Assembly (NCBI GenBank): GCA_963848825.1
Contig: CAWKFA010000009.1
Span: forward strand, 806,001 to 870,000
Direction of reading: 5' to 3'
Origin: CAVVSQ01 sp963848825
GTDB taxonomy: Bacteria; Planctomycetota; Planctomycetia; Gemmatales; Gemmataceae
DNA: 64,000 bases
The notes under the pieces are model-generated. The model did not search any database and was not told where the DNA came from. It saw only the letters and a program-made list of their open reading frames with translations. A program made the translations under genes and the position numbers. Positions 39,345 through 47,803 of this stretch are shown in pieces. Position 1 is the first letter of the stretch, and the number at the start of each line of letters is the position of its first letter.

Positions 39345-40508
39345 ATGCGTTTTTTTTGGAGAGTTTGGTTCCACATCAAGCGGGCCTTCGCCTGGAACCT
39401 GCAAACGCTGCCGCTGACGCCCGCCGAGCAGCTTCATCTCCAGGCAACGGGTGCCGCGGAGCCATTGTTGCAGCGCTATTTGGCCTGGCGGAGCAGCGTC
39501 CTGAAAGTGCTCTGCCTCCCCGTATTCTTGCTCGCCTTGCTCGACACACTCGACAATTTCGCGGACGACGACGTCGAATATAACGCGGCCGGGCTCGCCT
39601 GGCTGGTAGCCATAAGCATCGCATCCTACGCCATGCCACTGGCCGCTTTGGCCGCACTCTGGGTATCGGGCAATTTAAAAAGGTCGGCGCGTTTGATCGC
39701 CTGGGGTTGGAACATTGCTTTCCTGGTGCCGTTGGCCCTTTTGCTCGTGCCCTTCCGCTGGCTCATCGACCTGGGCGTAGCCGACGGCATCGATCAACAG
39801 CTCGCCGAAAGGTTTACCAGCATCTACGTGGGCCTAAATTTCTTTGGTATCGTTTTGATTGTTTTGCCGGTGCTGCTGCTGTCCATTTCCTTCGGCGTCC
39901 AGCGTGCCTGCTTTCGCCTCAAGACACTTCTTCCCGAATCGTCGCTCCCGGGACTTTTTTTGGCGGCAGCTGTTCCGGTACTGCCTTTTTTCGTCCTGCC
40001 CTTCTTTGTCTTGCTACTCCAGGTGGCCAGCAGCCCGCTGTTAATCGCCGGCATGCTTTTCCTCATGGCCGCGCCCCTCATTTATTTGGTGAATGCCAAA
40101 AAAATCATGCAGCCGCTCCCGGAGAACACCGGCCTGGCGTCGCTGCGCCGCCTGCAGTTGTTCGCCAAATCGACCTTCTGGTTGGGTATCGGCATGTTGC
40201 TACTGTACGCGCTCGTCAAGCCAATTCCCGTGCCCAACTTGCTGTTAGGGCTGGACGTAAAAGGCTTTCAAGAAAAAACTCTCCTTGGCCTTACCGAGGC
40301 CACCTCCTTTTTCCGCCCCTGGAATTGGATACTGCTGCGCTGGTTTGTGGTTGAGGTCCTGGGCAGGTCGCTGCTGACCATGATCCTGATCAGCGATTTG
40401 ATCTTGCGAACCAATGCGTTCGTTTGGAAATCCCAATGTGCCGTGGCCAACAGTCCGTGGGCCAAATCCTATGATGAGCTCATGGAGCATTTAGGAACGA
40501 CTATATAG
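39345..40508 (+). CDS. multi-pass membrane protein of unknown function
   Basis: 387 residues from ATG 39345 (MRFFWRVWFHIKRAFAWNLQ), preferred because GGAAGGA precedes it; ATG 39330 and 39297 are alternatives. About seven membrane segments: VLKVLCLPVFLLALLDTL, GLAWLVAISIASYAMPLAAL, WGWNIAFLVPLALLLVPF, FFGIVLIVLPVLLLSIS, LFLAAAVPVLPFFVLPFFVL, LLIAGMLFLMAAPLIYLV and STFWLGIGMLLLYALVK. It has an LPLTPAEQLHLQATG loop near the start. No family is recognised; similar paraquat-inducible-like layouts exist, but no motif supports that. Confidence 0.55.
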   Translation: MRFFWRVWFHIKRAFAWNLQTLPLTPAEQLHLQATGAAEPLLQRYLAWRSSVLKVLCLPVFLLALLDTLDNFADDDVEYNAAGLAWLVAISIASYAMPLAALAALWVSGNLKRSARLIAWGWNIAFLVPLALLLVPFRWLIDLGVADGIDQQLAERFTSIYVGLNFFGIVLIVLPVLLLSISFGVQRACFRLKTLLPESSLPGLFLAAAVPVLPFFVLPFFVLLLQVASSPLLIAGMLFLMAAPLIYLVNAKKIMQPLPENTGLASLRRLQLFAKSTFWLGIGMLLLYALVKPIPVPNLLLGLDVKGFQEKTLLGLTEATSFFRPWNWILLRWFVVEVLGRSLLTMILISDLILRTNAFVWKSQCAVANSPWAKSYDELMEHLGTTI

Positions 40509-40539
40509 CCTGGCGGTAAACATCATAAAAGAGGATACG

Positions 40540-41649
40540 ATGACCACGACTTTTTCTCCTGGACTTGAAGGCGTCATTGCCGGCGAGACCGCCATCTCGT
40601 CGGTTGCCGAGGGTTTACGCTACCGCGGTTATGCAGTCACGGAACTGGCCGAAAAATGCTGTTTTGAGGAAGTGGCCTTTTTGCTCCTCTACGGCGAGTT
40701 GCCGTCGAAGATACCGCTGGCTGAATTTAAAAAGCGTTTGGCGGAACAAACGCTGCCCCCCTTGGTGGGTGACGTGCTACGCAAGTTGCCGGCCGGCGCG
40801 GTGCCCATGGATGTGCTGCGCAGCGGTGTGAGCCTGTTGGCCCATTTTGATCCCGACCTCGAGGATAGCAGTCGCGCCGCCAACCTGCGCAAGGCCGAAC
40901 GGCTTTTGGGGCAAATCCCCCTGATCATCGGTGAGTTTTATCGGGCTTCCCAAAAGCTGCCGGCGACGGTGCCACCGACGAACCTGGGATTTGCCGCGCA
41001 CCTTCTCTACCTGGTCAAAGGCACCAAGCCCAGTGATTTCGAGGCCCGCGCTTTCGACGTGTCCCTTATTCTGTATGCGGAACATGAGTTCAATGCTTCG
41101 ACCTTTGCCGCCCGCGTTATCTGTTCCACCGAGGCGGATCTACACGCGGCCATCGTGGGCGCTATCGGCGCCTTGAAGGGGCGCCTGCACGGCGGGGCCA
41201 ATGAGAAGGTGATGGATTTGCTGCTGGCGACCGGTGGGCCGGCCCAGGCGGAGACCTGGACACGGTCGGCACTGGCGCAAGGAAAAGTTCATGGGCTTTG
41301 GCCATCGCGTCTACAAGGCCGGCGACGTTCGGGCCCGCGTGCTCAAGGATTATGCCGCCCGGGCTGCGGTGCTGGCGGGCGACTCGCGATGGGAAGAAAC
41401 GGCGGCCATCATCGAGGGGCTGCTCGAGCGGGAAAAGCACCTTTTTCCCAATCTGGATTGGCCAGCTGGCCGTCTCTATCATTCACTCGGTTTGGCGGTG
41501 CCGCTTTATACACCGTTCTTCGTCGCGTCGCGAATCACGGGCTGGAGCGCCCACGTTATCGAACAAGCCGAACATAACCGTATCATGCGCCGCGTGGTCT
41601 CTACAACGGTGCCGCCGACCGCACGGTGCCGTCCCTCGAGGCGCGCTGA
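40540..41649 (+). CDS. gltA: citrate synthase family protein, two frameshifts
   Basis: About 370 codons with AAGAGG before the ATG. It starts with SPGLEGVIAGETAISSV, then YRGYAVTELAEKCCFEEVAF (typical small-domain start of the short bacterial type), GRLHGGANEKVMDLL with one active-site His, GFGHRVYKAGDVRAR with the second, and the C-terminal YTPFFVASRITGWSAHVIEQ. A base change near 41280 and a missing C near 41596 break the frame; corrected, it ends RGLYNGAADRTVPSLEAR at 41649. It condenses oxaloacetate with acetyl-CoA; a 2-methylcitrate synthase cannot be excluded from sequence alone. The reductase gene converges 24 bases away. Confidence 0.85.
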
Positions 41650-41673
41650 GGCCCAGTTTAGCGGGCGCGGCCC

Positions 41674-42664
41674 TTATATTTTCAGGAGCACTTTTCCCGT
41701 CCGCCCCTGTTTCTCGGCGTCTGTCACCGCGGTACGCACGTCTGCGAGGGGATAGGTGGCCGCGACCGGCGTGACCAGGACGCCGGCGCGCATCAGGGCG
41801 AAGATCTCCTTGAAGAGACCGAGCAGTCGCCAAAATGGTTGCGCGGGTGCCCATTGCGATAACCAGAATCCGTCGAGACGTTTTTGGCCGCCGATGAGCT
41901 GGCGCGGCTCGACCGGGATAGGTTCGCCGGACAGCGCTCCATACACCAAAAGCCTGCCGCCCAGGCCAAGACAGCTCAGGGCACTGGCGCCCATGGCGCC
42001 GCCGACCGCATCGAGCCCATAGGGCACGCCACGGCCTTGCGTGATGGCCTGCACGCGCTCCAGGGCGTGTTCGTGGTCGGCGATCACCTCATCGCCGCCC
42101 AGCTGGCGCAGCGCCTCGACCTGGTCCGGGCGGCGTACAAGGTTCACCGTGCGAAATCCCTGGTGTTTGCCCAGGCGAATCACCATCTTGCCAAGCGCGC
42201 TGGCGGCGGCCGTTTGTACCAGCCAGTCGCCCCGGCGCACCTGCAACACATGACGGACCATGGCAAGCACCGTCCCGGGATTGACGAAAAAAGCCGCCGC
42301 CTGGTCATCGGGAATGTCCGCGGGGATGGGTACCACCCGTAGCGCCGGTGCGATAACGCTTTCCCGCCAATTACCCGTGGCGCCGCCGAGCACAGCCACG
42401 CGACGTCCTGGCCGTAAGCCACGCGCGATTTTGACAAGACCGGTGCCGACGGCGTCGATGACACCCATGCCTTCGAAGCCTGGACTGGCCGGGAAGTTTG
42501 CCTTCCCATAATCGCCACGTATCAGCAAGAGGTCGGAGGGGTTGATCGGGCTGGCCAACATGCGCACGCGGCACTTGATTGCGGCCCGGTTCGGCGAGAG
42601 GTAGATCGCGTATTTCCAGTACCTCGCCGGGTTCGCCAAAACGATCGAAAACGACTGCTTTCAT
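41674..42664 (-). CDS. zinc-independent MDR reductase (quinone / enoyl reductase-like), one frameshift
   Basis: About 330 codons from ATG 42664 (MKAVVFDRFGEPGEVLEIRD). After an indel near 42585 the frame contains ASPINPSDLLLIRGDYG, FPASPGFEGMGVIDAVG, WLVQTAAASALGKMVIRLGK (NADP-binding loop region) and YGLDAVGGAMGASALS. The zinc-ligand cysteines of alcohol dehydrogenases are absent, which places it with the 2-enoyl thioester reductase and quinone reductase branch. Substrate unknown. It is transcribed alone. Confidence 0.8.
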
Positions 42665-42872
42665 GGTAAAAACCCTGATGTTCGGAAATCGGCCAGGCCA
42701 GGCAGCTGGCAAGCATCGCTTGAGTTTAGCTAGGAGGACGAATAGCCCGCTGATGGTTTTAGGGAAACTTACAGCTGCTGTCTGCTTGCCGCGGCCGTTG
42801 CGTTGAGGGGTGTTTTTGAGAGGGTCGCCAGGCGCGCGAAAGCTGGCAATACGCGTGCGTGTTTTCCAGTGT

Positions 42873-42905
42873 TTTTCGCATTAAAACGAACCGTTAATGC
42901 GAAAA
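42873..42905. promoter_or_regulatory. perfect 12-bp inverted repeat upstream of the HU gene, followed by a T-run
   Basis: TTTTCGCATTAA and TTAATGCGAAAA flank nine bases. T8 follows at 42912-42919 after six further bases. It could be an intrinsic terminator, an attenuator or a binding site for a dimeric protein. The position between the end of the MDR gene region and the HU promoter leaves its role open. Confidence 0.45.
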
Positions 42906-42929
42906 GTGCCGTTTTTTTTGATATTTTTG

Positions 42930-42958
42930 TTGACTTTCGTTTAGTAGATTTCTAATCT
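42930..42958 (+). promoter_or_regulatory. candidate sigma-70 promoter of the HU-like gene
   Basis: TTGACT at 42930 and TAATCT at 42953 are 17 bases apart, 60 bases ahead of the HU start. The -35 box matches five of six consensus bases; the -10 is weak. Confidence 0.35.
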
Positions 42959-43017
42959 GCCCTCTTAATGTGGACGTCACGTCCTTATTCCAAACGGTCC
43001 TCTGAGGTGCAGATCAA

Positions 43018-43332
43018 ATGAACAAGTTGAAGGCGGCAACCAAGAGTGCAATGTTCCTGGAACTGTCGACACGGACAGAGCTTTCCCGTAAGCAAGTCGC
43101 TCTCCTGTTCGACGAGCTCGCCAGCTACATTCAGCAGGAAATCGGCAAGAAAGGCCCAGGCGTTTTCACGCTCCCCGGCTTGCTGAAGGTCAAGCGCGTC
43201 GAGAAGCCCGCCACCAAGGCCCGCCAGGGACGCAATCCCCAAACCGGCGAACCGATCACCATCAAGGCCAAACCGAAACGAACCGTCGTGCGTGCCCTGC
43301 CGCTCAAGGCGCTCAAGGAAATGGTCAAGTAA
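43018..43332 (+). CDS. HU/IHF-family DNA-binding protein
   Basis: Intact, 104 residues, with GAGGTG 9 bases before the ATG. The arm motif GRNPQTGEPITIKAK is the HU/IHF signature (with the Pro that kinks DNA), followed by a basic stretch (PKRTVVRALPLKALKEM). The first helices read LSRKQVALLFDELASYIQQE. It compacts or bends DNA as a dimer in the nucleoid. Slightly longer than the usual 90 residues because of the N-terminal MNKLKAATKSAMFLEL. Confidence 0.92.
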   Translation: MNKLKAATKSAMFLELSTRTELSRKQVALLFDELASYIQQEIGKKGPGVFTLPGLLKVKRVEKPATKARQGRNPQTGEPITIKAKPKRTVVRALPLKALKEMVK

Positions 43333-43416
43333 GTCCGGGTTTTTTGGCCGTGCGGCGGAGGGTCGGCAACCCCTCCGCCGCGCAGCTCTTCCAGCCGTCT
43401 TCATGGCCCCATCACC

Positions 43417-44063
43417 ATGGATACCTCGCCCAAGCCGCCGGTGCGTCGTATTCTGGCGCTCTCGCCAGGGCCTATCCCGACGCTCATTGTGCTCTCCTGC
43501 ACGACAATCCCTTACAGCTTCTCATCGCCACCATTCTGTCTGCCCAGTGCACCGACGCGCGCGTCAATCTCGTCACGCCCGCCCTGTTCGCCCGCTATCG
43601 AGATGCCCGCGCCTTCGCCGAAGCCCCTCTGGGCGACTTGCAAAAGGCGATTCAATCGACCGGCTTTTTTCGCAATAAGGCCCGCAATATCCAGGCCTGT
43701 TGCCAGCAGCTGGTCGAGCACTATGCTGGCCAGGTGCCGGCAACCATGGAAGAATTGGTGCCCTTGCCCGGCATCGGCCGCAAAACCGCCAATGTCGTAC
43801 TCGGCACGGCTTTCGGTATTCCGGGCATCACGGTTGACACCCACGTGGGCCGTCTGAGCCGGCGACTCGGCTTGACGACGGCAACGGACCCGGTCAAGGT
43901 TGAACAGGACTTGATGGCGCTCATCCCCAAGAAAGAATGGACGAACTTCAGCCATCGTCTCATCTTTCATGGCCGGCGTATCTGTGTCGCCCGCCGCCCC
44001 AAGTGTGGGGAATGTCCGCTCGAGGCCTTATGTCCCAAAATCGGGGTCGATAGCCAAGGGTGA
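43417..44063 (+). CDS. nth: endonuclease III, one frameshift near the start
   Basis: About 215 codons, the normal length. A DNA glycosylase/AP lyase of base excision repair. Visible: helix-hairpin-helix LPGIGRKTANVVLG with the catalytic Lys, VDTHVGRLSRRLGL with the catalytic Asp, and the four-cysteine iron-sulfur loop CVARRPKCGECPLEALC. The ATG at 43417 (MDTSPKPPVRRI) enters the main frame after an indel near 43460; the core then runs on with ARAYPDAHCALLHDNPLQLL. It follows the HU gene by 84 bases on the same strand. Confidence 0.92.
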
Positions 44064-44070
44064 GCCCCGA

Positions 44071-44113
44071 CAGCCCGTTGAAAAAGGGGTCTGACCCCTT
44101 TTTCAACGGGCTG
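44071..44113. repeat. REPIN-like element 6, collapsed to a perfect 43-bp palindrome
   Basis: The type A arm (beginning CAGCCCGTTGAAAAAGG) is followed by a single T and then its exact 21-base complement. The internal core of the other copies is missing, as if the two arms had joined. It lies between nth and pepT and could serve as a terminator hairpin. Confidence 0.9.
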
Positions 44114-44129
44114 TTAACAGAAAACTGGA

Positions 44130-45370
44130 ATGCCAAAAATGGAAAACTTGCTCGAGCGTTTCTGTCGTTATGTGCGTATCGATACGACCGCCAACGAGGC
44201 TGCCAGTCAATATCCGAGCTCGCCGGGACAGCTGGAGTTAGGGCGTCTCCTGGTGCGCGAGCTCCGGGCGCTCGGCATCGTCGACGCCGCCGCGGATGAG
44301 CACGGGATCGTGCTGGCGACCGTGCCAAGCACCGTCGTCTGGCCGACCCCGCCCATTGCGTTCATCGCCCATATGGATACCTCGCCGGAAACGTCGGGGC
44401 TGGGAGTGCGCCCATCGTCCATCGCGCTTATGCTGGTGGCGACATCGTGTTGCCGGGCGATCCAAGCAAGGTTCTGCGCGTGGCGGACAACCCGGAACTG
44501 GCCGACATGATTGGCCAAACGTTGATCACCTCCGACGGCACGACGCTGCTTGGCGCCGACGACAAGGCGGGCCTGGCCGTCATTGTCGAGGCCGCGGCGC
44601 AGATGATGGCCAATCCAATAATTCCCCACGGCCCCATACGTTTGTGTTTTACCTGCGATGAGGAAATTGGACGCGGCGTGGATCACCTGGACCTGGACAA
44701 GATTGGTGCCAAGGTTGGCTACACGCTCGATGGCGGCGGCGTGGGGGAAATCGACGGCGAGACCTTTTCCGCTGATTTGGCCCTCGTCCGCATCACTGGC
44801 GTCAACATTCATCCTGCCATCGCCAAGGGCAAGATGATCAACGCGGTACGCCTGGCGGGCACTTTTCTGGAACGTCTGCCCCGGGACATGCTCACGCCCG
44901 AAACCACGTCCAACCGCGAGGGTTTCCTGCACCCTTACCGCATCGAAGGTGGTGTTGCGAGTGTGACGATGCGCATTTTGCTGCGCGATTTCGACACGAG
45001 CCAGTTGCCAGCCAAGGCCGCAATGGTTGGAGAAGTGCGCCCGCCAGCTAGAAGGCGAACATCCCGGAGCGAAGGTCGAAGTGACGGTGACGCCCCAATA
45101 TCGCAACATGGCGGAGGGCCTTACCAAGGAACCGCGTGCCCTGGCGTTTGCCGAGGAGGCCATGCGCTGCGCGGGGCTGAATCCCAAACGGACAATCGTT
45201 CGCGGCGGCACCGATGGCTCACGACTTACCGAAATCGGTCTGCCGACGCCGAACCTCTCCACGGGCGAACATAATCTTCATTCACCGCTGGAATGGACCT
45301 GCCTCGAAGAAATGGCTACCGCGGTAAGGGTCGTCGTGGAACTGGCCAAGATTTGGGGGAGAAAACGTAA
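44130..45370 (+). CDS. pepT: peptidase T (M20B tripeptidase), two to three frameshifts
   Basis: About 413 codons, matching the usual 405-420. It removes N-terminal residues from tripeptides in the cytoplasm using two zinc ions. Landmarks: LLERFCRYVRIDTTAN, AFIAHMDTSPE (His ligand and catalytic Asp), TLLGADDKAGLAVIVEA, CFTCDEEIGRG (general base Glu and ligand Glu), ITGVNIHPAIAKGKMINAVR, IVRGGTDGSRLTEIGLPTPN and LSTGEHNLHSPLEW. Indels lie near 44440 and 45030. Removing one G from the run at 45355-45359 gives EKT-stop at 45370; otherwise the frame runs on to 45524 with unlikely sequence. Confidence 0.9.
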
Positions 45371-45486
45371 CGTCCGGTGGGTCAGCTTCCAGGGGCGTCA
45401 GACAGATCATCAACGCCATTGCACGGAAGTCGGGGTGACAACGGGCAGCGTCACGTCGCGGGAGTTGCGCTTACACAGGAGTTTCC

Positions 45487-45801
45487 GTGAGTCGCCGACT
45501 TATGTTTTTGCCAGATCAGAATAAAGCAGGGTCTTTATACGCGATATTTATTTCGTTTGTCTGTGTGCTATACGCTCTTTCCGGCTCAATGGAGTTACTC
45601 GCATTTGGAGCCGTGAGTTCCGCCCTTGTTGCCCTTTCTCGGGACTTTGCTCTTCGAGGTTTTGCAGTAATTGGGATTATGGTTTTGGTTATTGCGATCT
45701 GGATTGATTATAGAATGACGATGAAACAGCATTACGAGATACACCAAACGATCAGGCAATTGCTGGAAAGGAAAATTGAAGCGCTCGAATCGAAAACGTA
45801 A
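45487..45801 (+). CDS. small membrane protein, AT-rich
   Basis: 104 residues from GTG 45487, or 99 from ATG 45502. Three hydrophobic stretches: AGSLYAIFISFVCVLYALS, MELLAFGAVSSALVAL and FAVIGIMVLVIAIWIDY. A short helical tail follows (YEIHQTIRQLLERKIEALES). The codon and base use is visibly richer in A and T than the flanking genes, which suggests foreign origin. No family recognised. Confidence 0.5.
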   Translation: MSRRLMFLPDQNKAGSLYAIFISFVCVLYALSGSMELLAFGAVSSALVALSRDFALRGFAVIGIMVLVIAIWIDYRMTMKQHYEIHQTIRQLLERKIEALESKT

Positions 45802-45949
45802 GGAGGGTTAGTCACTTTATGAGATCTTAACCGCAAACTCGGAACTAAAAAAACTGCATCTTCTCTCGACATGCGCGGGCAATGTGTGCTCAAACTGAAC
45901 ATCGAGCCACGCTCGACCCACCCGGTAAGTCCAAGTCGTTCGACGCGTA

Positions 45950-46201
45950 TCAGCGTTTTTTCGCATCTTTGCCGGTCGTGGGCAGGGTATCTTTTTGCTG
46001 GTCCCGATCCAGTTCGTCCCAGACCGCTTCGGCGATGCGATGGGCATTGGCAGGTTCGACCTGGTCGGCGGTTATTGGGCCGGACACGGGCGACGTGGCT
46101 GGGCGCCCCGACACCCCGGGGCTCCGCGCATCGTGCGGCCAGCTAACGCAACCCGTAAGCGATGCCGTGAGAAACAGGACGGCGAGCATTTTTGTGTTCA
46201 T
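45950..46201 (-). CDS. small lipoprotein
   Basis: 83 residues from ATG 46201: MNTKMLAVLFLTASLTGCVS has a basic start, hydrophobic core and lipobox LTGC, so it should be a lipid-anchored envelope protein. The rest is short and polar (HRIAEAVWDELDRDQQKD). The upstream gene ends 4 bases before its start, indicating one transcript. No family recognised. Confidence 0.6.
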   Translation of the reverse strand: MNTKMLAVLFLTASLTGCVSWPHDARSPGVSGRPATSPVSGPITADQVEPANAHRIAEAVWDELDRDQQKDTLPTTGKDAKKR

Positions 46202-46205
46202 GGTT

Positions 46206-46700
46206 TCAATCCTTTCGCGGCGCGGCCCGGCCGGTGATGTTGGCCGACGCGGTGCCGGTAGCGGTACTGGCGCTGTTGGAGCGAGCGCCGCCGTCGGCAC
46301 TCAAACGCCCATCGAGATATTGCTCATCCGCGGAAAGACCCCCCTTGGCGCCGCCGGTTCGTTGTACGTAAACGTCCCAGGCCCGTTGGTCCAGAGCGTC
46401 CGCCTTGCGGGTCAAGTCGTTGTCCCCAATCTGCAGGGCGATTTGACGAAGTTTATCGCATACTTCCTGGCGGCGCATCAGCTCCACCTGGGCCTTTTGT
46501 CGCGCCAGCGCCGGCGCGTTGGCCTCGGTCTTCGCGGCCTCCTCTTTCTTGGCCGCGCTCTCCTTCGTCCCCTTGTCGCGAACAAATAAACGCGTGAACC
46601 AGTTGCCCGACCTGGCCGGCGGAGCGTCGTCGTCCGCGGCTACCGCCATTGACGTTATCCCGAGCGTCAAACTCAGGGCCAAAACCCAGGTCCACTTCAT
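46206..46700 (-). CDS. secreted coiled-coil-like hypothetical protein
   Basis: 164 residues from ATG 46700: signal peptide MKWTWVLALSLTLGITSMAV then AADDDAPPARS. The middle is Ala/Lys/Glu-rich (KESAAKKEEAAKTEANAPAL) and probably coiled coil, followed by a helical part (EVCDKLRQIALQIGDNDLTR) and a Ser/Thr/Ala-rich tail. It is followed by the lipoprotein after 4 bases, so both are likely exported together and may interact. No family recognised. Confidence 0.6.
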   Translation of the reverse strand: MKWTWVLALSLTLGITSMAVAADDDAPPARSGNWFTRLFVRDKGTKESAAKKEEAAKTEANAPALARQKAQVELMRRQEVCDKLRQIALQIGDNDLTRKADALDQRAWDVYVQRTGGAKGGLSADEQYLDGRLSADGGARSNSASTATGTASANITGRAAPRKD

Positions 46701-46923
46701 GCCGCGGCACATATGCAATCCCCCGATTCATGCCCGGAAGCTGGCTCTCTCCGACAGCGCCGGCGACCGCGACGCGGCCGTCCATGAGCGATTTATTTTT
46801 TCTTAAGTTTGAAGTGCGAGCTTATGCCAAAGAGACGAGGTGCTGTCCAGTGGAAAATAGGGGCGCCGCCCCTAAATTGAAGGGAACGCCCGCCTCGACT
46901 TTATTTACCGTGGAGCTTACCCC

Positions 46924-47798
46924 ATGCCCCGATTTCTCCTGCTTACCACGGCTTGCGTCCTTGTCCTCGGCAACGCACAGGCCCAGGACCCAGGCCGCCA
47001 GGCCACCGTCGCCTATATTCACACGCTGCAAGCCGACAACGGTGGTTTCAAGGCGGACAGCACCGACAAAAATGGGCCGAGCTTGCGCTCCACCACGTCA
47101 GCCGTGCGCGGCGCTCCATCATTTCGGAGGAGTTCTCGCCAACCCGCAGGGATGTCAACGATTTGTCGACGACTGCCACGATGGCCAAACCGGCGGCTTC
47201 GCGGACGTACCCAAGGGCAAAACCGACGTGGCCTCGACGTCCATCGGTCTTATGGCGATCAAGGCGCTCGGTATGCCGGCTGGCAAATATGGGCCCGGCG
47301 CCAACAAATATTTAACCGAACAGGTCGTTTCTTTTGAGGACATTCGCATCGCCGCCGCCGGCCTCGAAAGTATCGACGCCAAATCTTCCAAAAACCAGGC
47401 CTGGCTCGACATGGTGCTGAAGATGCGCGGCAGCGATGGTACGTTCGGCGCAGCGCTGGCCAGGCTCGTGCCACCGGCGGCGCGATCGTGACGTTGCTAC
47501 GCCTGGGCAGCGCCCTGGGGACAGCGGCCAGGTGCTCAAGGTGCTGCGCGATGGCCAACGGCTCAACGGCGGCTACGGCAAAGATGACAATGAGTTCGCG
47601 TCCGATTTGGAATCCACCTACCGCGTCATGCGCTGCTTTATGATGCTGAAAAGTCGGCCCGACCGGGTCGAGGGCTTACGTACCTTCGTCGCCAAGTGCC
47701 GCAACGAAGATGGCGGCTATGGGGTCGGCCCCGGACAGCCCTCATCGATCGGTGGGACCTATTACGCCGCCAGCATTTTGCATTGGCTGGAACAGTAA
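46924..47798 (+). CDS. secreted prenyltransferase/squalene-cyclase-repeat protein, two to three frameshifts
   Basis: About 291 codons. A signal peptide (FLLLTTACVLVLGNAQAQ) is followed by repeats of the terpenoid cyclase/prenyltransferase alpha-alpha barrel: TLQADNGGFKADS, QTGGFADVPKGKTDVAST, LNGGYGKDDNEFASDLE and EDGGYGVGPGQPSSIGG, each with a GGF/GGY core. In the family this barrel binds isoprenoid chains or serves as a scaffold; secreted planctomycete versions have no known substrate. Indels near 47100, 47455 and 47515 interrupt it. Confidence 0.75.
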
Positions 47799-47803
47799 GA
47801 GGG

